The notes under the pieces were generated by a model, which saw only the letters and a program-made list of their open reading frames with translations, ran no database searches and was not told the origin of the DNA. The translations under genes were made by a program, and so were the position numbers. Shown one piece after another: positions 1 to 12,533 of a stretch of 64,000 bases of DNA. This DNA is from Trichoplax adhaerens (taxonomy: Eukaryota > Placozoa > Uniplacotomia > Trichoplacea > Trichoplacidae). The DNA is taken from positions 722,170 through 786,169 of the forward strand of contig NW_002060957.1 of the NCBI RefSeq assembly GCF_000150275.1. The letters are read 5' to 3'. Position 1 is the first letter of the stretch. Each line of letters begins with the position of its first letter.

Positions 1-1729
1 GAATACATTGCTTACCATTGTAGTGATTCTTGGCAAAATTAGTTAATTTGTATAAATTGCAGATATCCTCGTAACTTTCAGTAGAGGAAATTATTGGCTT
101 ACTTCTTAACGTAATCGATAGAATTGTCAAATCTTTTGATATATGAATACTGAGCTACAGGTTATCAAAACGTGACAATATCTCACGATGGCGATATCCG
201 CTAGTGAAGTTTAAATATTATTTACTATCATCTTAGTCTATTATATATAGACTACCAAATTATGACAGCATGTCTTAATGATGTCTTTAAATTTACGAAG
301 GCTTAAAAAGAGTTTTTGAGCTCCATCTTAGAATAGAATTTTAAATTATGGCTGCATCTTGAGTAGCAATAGGGTAATTCTGTTCCTATCCTTGATAAGG
401 CTACTTATTATACTGCTTATTATCATTAAAAGTAAGTATAATCTAGATAGTATAATTTGTACTAGGTAATTAGTGACCCATATTTATTAGATTGATTTTG
501 TATAGTTAATGAATAATCATCATTGAAAAATAAATAAAATCATTAAAATCTAGACCGTTTCAGTATATTACTGTACCTGATAGTTATTTGCTTAGTTATA
601 TATTGGATAGACTTTTATGAAATTATTAATAGAGCTAACACTTTCAACGCTAAGGCGGCAATAGGTTACAATTCGGTTACAAATCTTCATAAGGTTAGTT
701 ATTTTATAGCTTACTATTGTATAATCTTGTAGTGATTACAGCTAGTTACAGTAGATATATGTTATAGGGATGAGAACCCAAGCACTAAAAATCTAGATAG
801 CATAATCTGCAGTGTGTAATTGGTTAGCTGCATTTATTAGATTTATTTTGTATAGGTAATACATGATCATTTCATCGTTAATTGTGGCTGGCTAATTGCA
901 GGTATGACTATCAACTAACTTTAGTAATGTCTACATCTAGCTGATTATTACTGGAAATAGTAAACAACATGTATACTGTATTATTAAACTGTCCGATTAG
1001 GTCTGCTATCAATATTTATTATTCTAGTTTTATATCTAGAAATTGACATTAAAATTTTTATGGCACTTTATGTAAAGGCTGCAGTATATATGGGGGAAAC
1101 CTCTCGAAGTATCCCAGTTACAGGACGTATATTATATGCATATTACAATGCAACAAAATAGAATTTTTCAGAATAACAAAAGGTGCCTGTAGCGATTAGA
1201 ATAGCTATGGCATATCCTTGTACCTATTTGCTGCTGTGATGTGATATTAGCATAAAATCAATTAAGAAACCAGGCTGTCTTCCGCTTTATTTACCTTATT
1301 ATAGGCTACATTATTATCTTTTTTTTAATGGATACAATAGTTGTCCTACATTAATAAATTTCAGCTTGAATTTCTATTCGTCTGTTGGTCTTCTGGAATG
1401 ATAAACATCTCCTAGCAAATTAGAGTTATAACAATTTAAAGGGTTTCATCAATAGTGCCGAAAAATATTAGGATAGCGAGATTTAATACGATTGGATAAT
1501 GTAGTTGTTAAGATAATCACCATGATACAATAGTTATTTGAGTTTTATGATAAATTATGAACTGTCTACATATTCTATTTTTTTACTTTCTATATCTTCC
1601 GTTCTTCCTATAGCTGTTTCAGACTATGAATAGCATTCTAATCGGAAAGATTATTCCATTAACCATTTGGCCCTAATTACGATAAATGTGCTTTTGAGAA
1701 ATTGTCTCCGTCAACAATTTACAGTAAAG
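1..1729. other. AT-rich intergenic DNA with a direct repeat
   Basis: I see no gene here. Two imperfect direct copies, about 65 bp each, lie at roughly 441-505 and 791-855. Each starts with ATCTAGATAG and contains a TTATTAGATT.ATTTTGTATAG stretch. Their spacing is 350 bp. The rest is unremarkable AT-rich sequence. Confidence 0.5.
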
Positions 1730-2734
1730 ATGGCAGCGGCAACTGAATACAAAGTATGGAAATACCCAAGATGCGATAAGGATAACTGCTCTAGTCAACA
1801 GCATTTTGGACATTTAAGGATTACTAATTTAGTTCATGCCACACATTTAAAATTCGCCATTAGTATCTGTACTGCTAATCAAGATTATTATGCCTTCAGA
1901 ATGAGAGGATTGAATCTAGCGAATAACCGAAAGCAATCCCATGAAATTGGAGCGTGTTTTGGAATTCGAACGGCTAAAATGACTTCTACTAATGATGGTA
2001 TTTATCAGACCAACCCATATATGAAAGAATCAACCTATCAACGTTATTCGCCTGCTTTTAATCAAACGCGCTATGGAGGTGTTCAATTCATTGTTCATGA
2101 AGAGTTAACGAAAAGATTAATTCAGCAGTGTGTAAAAAAATCCCTGTTTACCGCTAGACATAAATCAAAATTTTCGCAACGCATTAAATTATCGATATCA
2201 GGGGGTAGCTATCATGCTTATTCGTCAACAAACGATGATTTAGCATACTCCAACTGGTCAGATATTTTATGCTGCGATAATCAAAGTGGTTACTGGTTTT
2301 GGAATTATCATAAAATTCCAACGTGGAAGGGCGGAAAATTTCCATGGGAAGAGCTTGAATTTACTATTAACGGCGATGATAACGCGCGAATTATGGATAA
2401 CCAATGTAGAAACAGCTCGCTACCCTACTGCAAGATCGATATCCAAAATAATCATCGCTATTTGTACATCCGGAAAGATATGATAAAAATTCAAGTTTTA
2501 GATCATCCAACATCGCATTCTTCTCGACAATATAAAAGTAACCGAGATGATTTTTGTATTCCCAGTATGAGGGAGCAAAATGATGGGTACAATTTTACTT
2601 GCCAATTTCAGGAATTTAAAGCAAAATTAAATGCAATGCAAGTTACAAATGAATTATATCGTAGCTGTGATTTATTCTTAAATAAGGACGATTTTGAAAT
2701 TTCAACAAGGGAATACATCAAAGATTTGGATTAA
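1730..2734 (+). CDS. Unrecognised intronless 334-aa protein
   Basis: An uninterrupted ORF begins at ATG 1730 in a good start context (AAAG-ATG-G) and encodes MAAATEYKVWKYPRC onward to TAA at 2732-2734. The open frame extends upstream to 1667 without an ATG, so 1730 is the best start. The protein is polar, Trp/Tyr/Asn-rich, and has scattered cysteines (for example RCDKDNC near residues 14-20 and CC near 185). I see no signal peptide, membrane helix or repeat. A 334-codon open frame in such AT-rich DNA is very unlikely by chance. The absence of introns contrasts with the exon-dense neighbours, so it could be a retrocopy, a lineage-specific gene or part of a mobile element. I do not recognise the family. 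Confidence 0.7.
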   Translation: MAAATEYKVWKYPRCDKDNCSSQQHFGHLRITNLVHATHLKFAISICTANQDYYAFRMRGLNLANNRKQSHEIGACFGIRTAKMTSTNDGIYQTNPYMKESTYQRYSPAFNQTRYGGVQFIVHEELTKRLIQQCVKKSLFTARHKSKFSQRIKLSISGGSYHAYSSTNDDLAYSNWSDILCCDNQSGYWFWNYHKIPTWKGGKFPWEELEFTINGDDNARIMDNQCRNSSLPYCKIDIQNNHRYLYIRKDMIKIQVLDHPTSHSSRQYKSNRDDFCIPSMREQNDGYNFTCQFQEFKAKLNAMQVTNELYRSCDLFLNKDDFEISTREYIKDLD

Positions 2735-5700
2735 CTTTTTCCTAATCAACGTATACGCCAGGAAGCTGTTATCCCCAATTTTATCTGTTTTGATATTCTA
2801 ATATTGAAGATACTATCGACTAATGATAATATTGACCCCAAATGTTTTCCGTTTACATTAGGCGTGTAATGATTTCAGATAATGGTAGTTACACAGTGGG
2901 CAGCTAATAGGATGAGATGGTGCACTTGTAGTATTTTTATTATGAGATTGGGATTTTCCAATTAAGGCTGTATCTGATAGCCAACTATAGGATTAACAGT
3001 AAAGACAGGAGACTACTACTCGGTCATTAACATTGCAAGGCAACACAGCTATTGGATCTAAGCCTATTTTCGAATTGCAATAGTTAATGATCATGCCAAT
3101 CCTACGAAAGGTGACGTAAGTAATGCAGAATCCGTCAATGGTATATATCAAAGGAATATTCATATTTAGCTCGATTTCTAATTCAGCCAGGAGAATAGTT
3201 TTTCCTTTTAAAAAATGTTCCAAGGATATTAAGATTAATGTTCTACAGTAATATACGTACGTTGTTCCTTCTTCTTTCTCGATTAGTTTATTTATGAAAA
3301 AACATTATAAATCATATATTGGAATACTTTAGAAAAGCCATAAGAACATCGAAGATTGCTATTCTGCGGTATTACAACTACCGTGGGCATTATTCAAACT
3401 ATGGACTTCAGTTGGTATCTTCATCAGCCGCTATATATACACTACCGACGATTAATTTAGAATCAAAAGCAAGTAATTTGAAGCTTGATCTTGGAGATAA
3501 GCTCAGAGATAATTTATGAACGTTGTTCTACGTATAACGCTTTCTCCTCTAAGATAGTTTTCTTTAGTGGTTAGCTAAAGGGATTCCAGTTATAGATCGA
3601 ATTATCACGTAATCGCTATCTGCAAGTCTACTAGATAATAATTCTTAATATTCATATGTGCTAAAATTTCGGTCTTGAAATGACTTACTGCACTCATGAG
3701 AAATTTAAATAATGCAGTGCAGAATTTTGTAATTTTTTCATAAGGGACCCACAGAGATGTAAATTAAAATCGCAACCGTTTCAATTTGGTAAAGATATTC
3801 AGACTAGCTTAAAAACATATAATACATATTTTGATAAAATCCGTTAATTAGAGTTTATTATTAATTGCAGTTTGGAAATAAGAAATTGTGACTATGATAG
3901 CAAATAAATTAGGCAGTCTAATAACAATATTAAATAGTGACTAACTCACTAACTATACTGATCACATCATAATCTAGATGGATAATTTTTCATCCATTAA
4001 AGGATAATCTAAGTAATACAATAACATGTGATTCTTGCAGCTCTAGAAAGTTATTACGTTGGCTGTATTTTACACTTTAGAAATAATAAATGACTGTTAT
4101 TATATTACAGAAACGTTTAAGTGTCTCATTATCTTTCCTTATCATCATATCTGCAGGATCTACTTTTGACTTGACAGGCTTTCTTGCATTCTTTAAGAAT
4201 AATTTGCTATTCACTATTATTTCTTTCTTCTCTATTTCAATAATAATGCGATCTATTATGTAGTGCCGTTCCTTTAATATCAAGAAAGAAAACAATATAC
4301 TAAGCCGAAATGATGTTCTATTAAGAACTAAGCTATTGTTTTTGGTATAGGATTTCTTGCTAGAATTGAACTTTCATCCACTTTATTAAATTTTATCTAA
4401 TAATAAAATTAAAATACAATAGACTATCATCTATTGTATTCTATGTTATCTATGCTATCTAAGATCAGTTCGCTTAATATTATATTCCTTAGCCATATTA
4501 TTATACCTAACATATGAATACAGAAAACTAGATTAGGCATGAACAATAATATGTCTAATTGTTCTTCCCATATTATCTACAGTTATAATTAAATCGACTA
4601 AACATCACCTTCAGTACTTATGTTCAGCCATAAATGACGACTGTAGCGTATCTTTACGAAACCATCAGTATTAAGCACTAATATAATCACATCGATTAGA
4701 TACTGTATTTATCGATGATGATAATTTGTAGCTAATCTGAACTTAAGAGAAAGCTAGATGATAACAAAAAGCCATTAATTAACTGACGGATTGCTAATAA
4801 AGTCTAGCACGATTAGAGAGATATTGGATGTCAGCGGTGGGCTGAGATCTACAGGAAAATGTTATAGTCATCGTTATTTTGTTATCAAATTGAGAATTAA
4901 ATCGCAGGAGTCCAATATTTACTTATTTCTTGCAAAACATTCGAAATATCCTCGGAAAATGAAAGGATCTAAATATAGCTAAATATAGATTATGAACGTA
5001 CATAAAGGGGTCTGTTAGATATCTTGTTCAATGACTGTAAATATTTAGCTGCTCCTAGAGTGAGTTAGATGCGAACTGGTTGTCCACTGTTGAGGTCGAG
5101 ATGATGTCTTGCCGATCATGATTTAGAAATTGGAAAAGAATTTATTAAAATAGTTCTTCATCAGTTCGTTTAAAGTTACTAATAAATCTATTTGATCCCA
5201 TAATTAATATTGTAGCAATTGAAGAACAAACCGAAGAACAAGATTGTCGAATATTACATACTGCTTTTTAATCTTCCCTGATTTAAAAAGTTCAAGCTAA
5301 AAATCTCAAATATGGCCCCTAGCTCGCCTTTGCAATTGTGACATTCATTAATTAATGCATCATCAATATTATAATTTTGTTGTGTGATGAATCATATGTT
5401 GACACCTAGCTACTAATTAACTAATATTAAATGTCATAGAAAGTGTGTTGTGATTCTGGCTATAATAAGTATGTAGACTGGGTTATTAATTAATTACTGT
5501 TTTTGCACCAACGAAGTTGGTGAGGATATATAAAGTCTCAAAGTTCTTAATTGAGAGTTAGTTACGTTAGTCGATGACAGATGGTTATCAGTTGCTAGTC
5601 GTAATTGTAAGTTGTGCGTTCAATCGGACATTTTAATAAAATAGCTTCTAGAATAAAGTTTTGATCCTTAGCGTGAGTAATCTATCGTCTAAGACTCGAA

Positions 5701-7014
5701 TCTAAGTTTGGTTGATTAAAGAGTGCTTAGAGTTAGTTGCTTAGATAGTTAAGTCTACTTTAGAGGAAAGAATCCCGTTTAATTCTTGTGTTACAATCTC
5801 GGTTGTGACAGCAATACACACATGTTACTAGCAACTCTAGCATCTTGCACTAAAATTGTTTACAATCAGCAATTATAACAAGATATAGTCTCACTTGTTA
5901 TATGACGGCAAAAATTTAAAATTCGTTACAATTGTATTATGAAAGCGATAGAACTGTATTAAACAGAGATAGAAATAGCGATATCTATATTGCAACAATG
6001 ATTGCCGATGTTCTTCTTAATTGATCAACGAAGATTTACTGCCTCTCTATCGCATCACATAGGTCAAAGTTTACTCAGAAAGTGATCAATCATTATTTAA
6101 TTCATATATCATAGATATAGCGGCTAGGCAATTAGATAAATTCACGTAATCTTAACTGCTATCACTTAACATTTTCTACTTGTACAGCAGAATGCCAACC
6201 CAACATGAAATTTAGCTTGGATTAGTAGCAGACATACAGACAGAGAGATAGAGTGTGCTTGGCGCTCCGCGCAGATTGCAAAAGTAAATTAAATGCATAA
6301 CCACAAATGTTATAATTAGCTTTCACCATGAAAAATTCTATTTGAATTATTCATGACTGCTATGATTATCGCTGTAGGCGATTTAAATCATCATATACTA
6401 AATGATTAACGATCAGACTGATATTATCTCCACGAAATTAAATCTATCATTATCGTAACGATCGCCCTATAGGTAAAATCATTTTAATGCCTATCAACTT
6501 CATTACTAAGTATATTAGATTAATTCTAAACAGATTAATTAACGTAAAAAGCTGTAGCTGACTGTTGCCAAGTCAGACTACACATAGTATGAATCTTAAT
6601 GGCCATCAAGCCATGATAGAATAGCACTATCAATTTATTCCTTCAGGCTATCAATCAAGTAGACTTCTAATTAACATATTGTAAACTATGCAGATCACGT
6701 TAGTACCCAGGCTTTTATCATAACCAATTGACCATTGTCTTGTTGATCGTTAATATGCAAGTAATTATTCAACTTTTTATTTATTTGCTTGGTCTTTTGC
6801 TCTATATGCTAATGACTGTTAATGCTGATATTGTTATGATCTTTCCGATGCTGATCATTCTTTAATCACTACTGTACGAGTACCATATTATACTAACCTG
6901 GATTAAGTTAGTTGGACCCTAACTTGATTTCCTCCTTGATCTTATTCGTAGCATCTGGCGCGTTCATTTTGACCCATTTATCTAACCTAATTTGTTCAAT
7001 TGATAGTTTCAATT
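2735..7014. other. AT-rich intergenic DNA
   Basis: About 4.3 kb with no gene I can support. Short open frames at 2993-3223, 3319-3519, 4077-4295 and 4791-4982 have no recognisable domain, no convincing start context and no splice continuity. I treat them as chance. An LTR-like module at about 5.4-5.83 kb is listed separately. Confidence 0.5.
5397..5816 (+). promoter_or_regulatory. LTR-like promoter/polyA module (candidate solo LTR)
   Basis: Within about 420 bp there is a perfect TATATAAAG box (5527-5535). A 7-bp inverted repeat, CACCAAC-GAA-GTTGGTG (5506-5522), lies just upstream. Two AATAAA signals (5635-5640 and 5652-5657) follow about 100-130 bp downstream. The block can be bounded by TGTTGACA-like and TTGTGACA-like ends (about 5397 and 5816). 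The order inverted repeat, TATA, polyA, short 3' part is the U3-R-U5 layout of an LTR. No second copy, primer-binding site or retroelement ORF lies nearby, so at most this is a solo LTR. It could instead be an ordinary promoter of an unseen transcript. Confidence 0.25.
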
Positions 7015-10000
7015 ATGGATAAATCCAGTAAACGAACAGCATCTGGACTACGAGTTTATAAAATTGTCTTATTAGGAGAAGGTGGAGTAGGAAAATCAGG
7101 TAACGTCGATTTCCATACGAATTATAATTATCACCGAATCTCGTCATGTTGTGCATTAATTGAAGTATTTGCATTTTTTTTAACATTCTCTTCGTTTATA
7201 GTGATAATCTACTTTTAAAATCTTAATCTAATATAGTTATATACGAATCATCAGGTTATCGTTACTACATCGGCTATAACCAATTAAGGATTGACTTCTT
7301 TAGTTTGGCTCTTTAACATGTTCATTTTTATAATTTTAGATACTTTATTGCAGTTTTGTAGAATACAACATTGATATTCATCTAATCGTCATTCTATTTT
7401 ATATTCCGGCTATTTAATTTAAAATTCTCAACTTATTAAGTCGAAACACAATTGCCATTGTCGATATGCTTCATTTCTACATTAAAAAGCCTCCGAGATC
7501 AACTTTTAAATGGAACGAAAACCTATTAATTCTGCTGTAGAAAGGATTGATGAAGCAATTGCCATCATCTTCAAACTTTTGCTAGAGGCTTCTTCAAACC
7601 TGTTGCTCTTCTTATCGATTATTAATTATGAAGCACATAATCGATTTCATCCTCCATTCTACAGACCAAAGTAGCGGCAATGACCATTACAATCTAACAT
7701 TTAAAATCTATGAGTTGAAATGGCAGTGCCACCGTAGTAATTGTATGGCAAAATGGGGCTGTACTAACTGTAAAACAACGTTACATTTAGATGCCCTTCC
7801 TATACTGTACACTTACGTCGATAGTATCCTACAATGAAAACCGATTTAACACGTATTGTAGTGATATTGATCAAATAAATCATTCAAGATATAGATTATT
7901 CCATTAGAATTATTCATCATCGTCATTATTTAATAAACTTATATGGCGGCTCAATAAATGCTTGTGTTAAGCAAACGGAGTAATTATTGATGAATGAACG
8001 TTAGGGACCGCATAAAAAAGGACCGAGAGCACGTCGTAAAATTTATTAATGAAAATAAAATTTCGTTTTCCTATAGCTTGTGAGTAAGCTATCACTTGTT
8101 AATCGAACTACTATCATTTCATCTTGCTTCTTATTATTGCTAATATCTTAGTTTTTAATCGATCTAGAGCACTTTCATGCTACTTATTTTAGTATGATTT
8201 CTTCATACAACACGTAGTCAGGAATAGACGTGAAACAGCAGTATTTTTTGTTGCCATATCCTATTTTTGAGTCCATACAGGGAGTAATTAATTCAGTATT
8301 CATTTTCATCTATTAGTGACAGTTAGCACTTAGCAGTAATATCATCAATTTCCTCTGCTACTATGATTAAAATCGTTCTGATTCATGCTGTGTAGTCCAT
8401 CACACCATATCTATCAGTATAACATATCTTTGCCGGGTATATATAAATATTTGATTACAAATTCTAGGGAAATGTAACTGTTTGATATTCGAAATCAGAA
8501 TGTGTTTACTAACCCAAGTAATATACAAATATCCATGATCAAGATAGGGGTGTATTTTATCAATGTCAATTTGATCAACGTTCAAATTTTGAAATATTAT
8601 AAACGAGCTTCTGGCCTTTTTATAAGATTCGACAACGACTTAGGTGTAGCTATCGTTCAGGTTACTACTGTTAAATTCGAAATTCTGTTTCTTGATAGCT
8701 ATGTCGAAGTCAGATGCACTTTTCATGTATCTTCTTAGTGGATTGATCAGCTGCACTGTTGATGTCAAAGTCCCATCGTAAATAATCCACGGTATTAGTA
8801 ATCTATACTGTTATTTCCACGCTATATCATGCTAGTAACTCTACCGGAAAGAGCCTCTATTAAATAAAAGCCAGAAACGATCTCATATTTCACTTACTCT
8901 AGAATCATGCTTATTGCCGTCTATAATGAAATGAAACAGATCTACACTTTAAAAACGGTAACATGATTTATTATTATCTTTTTTTCTTTTAATATCAGTC
9001 TCTTTTCACAAATAGGTTGTATAGATGAATTAGAACGGAATATAATCATGTACCTTTTTTCAAGCTAAATCTAATTTTATACTTTAATATCTAAACATGC
9101 CAACGTATAGTTACCATAATTTCCTATTAATAGCAATATCATTTCTAGCGAGAAGTTCTACTAATTAATTAGAATAATTGATAACTTCCTCTGATCATAA
9201 TCTATGTCTTGCTTCTAGCTGTTACATTGCAATTTGTCAACCATAGTTTCGTCGAACACCATGATCCCACTATAGGTAAATGATATTGTGATAATTGACT
9301 ACAGGCTCAAACGGTAAAGTTATCTAAGCCAGAGATTGGTCTAATAGTATGATTCTTTGTATTTAGAGAACTATCCGTCAACTAAAACGTAAATATTTTC
9401 TTCTGCTAATATTGATCAATACTGTATGTCATAAATAGAGGACGCATACCAACAACAAGCTGTGATTGATGGTGAAGCTGGTTTACTTGATATCTTGGAT
9501 ACAGCTGGACAGGTTGATTGTCAAATAATCTAATTCTGTAGGATAAAATTTCGTCATGGAGTGTTCATTTTAATAATTTAGCTCGATTGTATAGAAAAAC
9601 TTTAACTGAGCTTGATATATCATTTCTATATTATTTTTCAATTTAGGAAGAATTTACATCTATGAGAGAGCAGTATATGCGTGGTGGCGAAGGTTTTATC
9701 TTGGTTTATTCTATCACAGATAGAAGAAGCTTTGAAGAAATTTCCAATTATATCACTCATATCGAACGAGTAAGAAATTGTAACGATACACCAATTGTTA
9801 TTGTGGGCAATAAGTCTGATTTAGAACATCAAAGAGTAGTTAGTACAACTGATGGCCAGACTTTAGCACGGCAGCATAATTGCTCATTTTGGGAAACATC
9901 AGCAGCCTTGCGCCAATTTATTGACGAATCATTTCACGGCATCGTTAGAAAAATACGTGAAAAGGAAAAAATTACAGCAGCAAATGATAAAAGTAAGAAA

Positions 10001-10054
10001 AAAAGTAGTAAAGCCAATGCTGTCAAACGGCTGTTTAGTAAGCATAAGAAATAA
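7015..10054 (+). CDS. RIT1-like: RIT/Ric-like Ras-family small GTPase (no CAAX box)
   Basis: Four exons, 7015-7099, 9219-9275, 9439-9512 and 9647-10054, join in frame to 207 aa; RIT1 is 219 aa. All introns are GT..AG and intron 1 is 2.1 kb. Visible motifs: P-loop GEGGVGKS (21-28), switch I with the RIT-type HDPTIEDAY (43-51), DTAGQ of switch II (68-72), NKSD (127-130) and ETSA (155-158). [11 protein letters not shown] and YSITDRRSF match RIT/Rin/Ric closely. The C-terminus is very lysine/arginine-rich (ending KRLFSKHKK) and has no CAAX prenylation motif. This is the RIT family hallmark: membrane binding through a polybasic tail. RIT proteins act in MAPK/p38 stress and growth signalling. Catalytic Gln72 (Ras Q61) is intact. 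The gene converges on INTS3, 2.5 kb away. An AATAAA at 10618-10623 is a possible polyA signal. Confidence 0.93.
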
Positions 10055-12533
10055 GCCATCACCAACGAAACAATGCTTATAGCACGCTAAAGATGACGAG
10101 GATCTCATTTATGTCCATATGTAATCGATTGAAATATTAGAAATACTAAAAAATAATTAGATATAAATCATTTTTAGTGTCTTTTTAACATCGAATCGCT
10201 TTGTTATTCCCTAATCCATGTTGTACAAAGTCAGAACACTTTTTTGCACTCGTGCTATGTAGTTTTAGACTAATCGTATTTAATATATTACTCTCTTTTA
10301 AACAGTGATTTTGGCTACCAAAGAATAGCTAGTTTAGAAGAGTTGTAAATTAAATTTATGCGAGAATGATAATCATAATTATGTTCCTTGTTTATTGAAA
10401 ATTCTCCAAGCTACCATCAAGCACTTATGATGTGTCAACATCATAATATATTGTCGCTAATGCTAGGCGATTATATTTAATATTTTTTATTTTGCTTCAA
10501 AGGGCTAGTAATCAATCTTTACATCGTGATGAATATTGCTAGAGAAATTTCCTATCTATTGTTTGATGATTATTGCTTGTTTATAGTACATCAGGGTATC
10601 TAACAGCATGTAGCTCGAATAAATTGCAGATGTAGACTAGTATTTTTACCATTTTTTTACTAGTATTAGCACGTAGAATTTTTGTAATATGGTTTTTTAT
10701 TAATGGTATCAGCACACTTAAATTTTTAACTTTATTGAATTTAAACTCAGCTCAGGATATTGATGGTAAAATAGTAGTTAGCACAATGGTATTGTGATAA
10801 TGGAAGGATTCATGAATAATATATAGTAAATAGCGGTGATGCTGATTATCGTCCATCACCTTGTAGTTAAATTTTATTAGTAGAAGCTTGAATTGATCTT
10901 TCATCATGCTTTAACTTCAATTTAAATTAATGATCATCTCGCTTTGTAGCTATTTGAATGGTCTCTTTAGCATTTTAATTAAAAATTTGCAAACAAACCA
11001 ACTGATATGACCGATTAAACGTATTGCAGATAGCTCATAATATGATCCATACAGAATCTAAAATCTATAAAAAATCGATCCTTCATTGTTTATTACGATG
11101 CAGTCAAATTTTTAGATGCTATAGGTGTACCTTCTACCCTTAAATTTAAAACAGTAATAAGAAGTACCATTTGACAACCTTCTTTGTCAATGTAAGATCG
11201 CCCTGCAGCGTAATGGATATTTAAAATCTAGCAGGAGTAAGTTACAAAGGCTGATTACCATACAAACTTTCGCAATTAATTCAATTTCTTAAAACTCATG
11301 ACTGTTAAAGCTAGCACGAAAGTTTGTAAATGCTTACATCAGTATATTGACAAATCATGAGATTATTAATATACGAGTATTAACGGATTATACAGTACTG
11401 CAACGGCAACTGCAACTACGTGATAAGATGAAACAATCTAATTAATTAGGTACCAGGAACTTCTGAATTATTCTCCTAGAAGTCCGTGTTAAGTGCTAGC
11501 AGGTTATAATATTCAATAAAGACCGAAATCGATATTTGTAAGGGTTCATTCCATTATGCAGTAAGAATAACTGACGATGTACACATGAATGATTATAATT
11601 ATAAGTATACTGTAACCCACTAATAGCTCGTGTCTCGTAAAAAAATTAGATCGAATCATTAAGCATATCATACAGAAATTTCTTTAACGTCAATTTCTAT
11701 ATTAGCAAATTGCGTAATAGCTAGCTCTAATCAAAAGAAAAAGTAGATCAGATCAGACTTGACTAATTAAAAAACTCGAATATTAATGACAGCATTTTCC
11801 AAGAAATCTTTAATAATTATATACAAACCAGCAAAATCAAACTTTATTTGCTGTTGTAGTGTGGTAATATTGATATCAAACAAAGAAAGACATATGGAAT
11901 TGAAATATATTTTTAATAACATTAATCAGGGAATGCTGATAAATTATATCATATCCAAAAAAAAATTTCGATAATTAACGATCTTCATTAGTTCTTGTTG
12001 ACCAAGAATGAGATTGAAATTTTTACAGAAGCAACGAAATATACACAAGAAATACAATCTTTACCACAGCAATACTTTAACACAAGTATTACACATTTTA
12101 TACGGTTAAAGTATGATATGATGGAGTAACAAAGGAAACATACAAGATGTTTATCAATCAAACTTTGGTTTTAATGATACGATAAATTTAATTACGCCTT
12201 ATAACTCTTTCAGTAAATGCATACAATATACAGCTTGGTAGTATTTAAGTCACAAAGGCATGATAATAAATTTTCAGCAGTTGCGACACGAGCATGATAT
12301 TCTAGAAAAGCATACGAACACTAATTTTGATTTCCATTGTACGCTATCTAAAGATAGAAATTTAGCATATCAGTGTCATTCTTATCCTGTTATATATATT
12401 TAAACTAAGTCTGGAAATTTAGTCTGTACATTAATCATATTCGGAAGTTATAATTCACAATTCCTACGAGCAAAGATTCATAATTCTTGTTGGATACATC
12501 ACTGTACAGAATAAGTTATCATCAATAAGCCGG
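10055..12533. other. Spacer between convergent RIT-like gene and INTS3
   Basis: About 2.5 kb of AT-rich DNA between two 3' ends. The only open frame of note (11786-11974, +) is low-complexity and has no recognisable feature. I see nothing else that I can support. Confidence 0.5.

Noticed and set aside
7628-7837. 69-codon Cys-containing ORF in intron 1 of the RIT-like gene
   Set aside because: No recognisable zinc-finger spacing and no conservation signal; most likely chance in the 2.1-kb intron.
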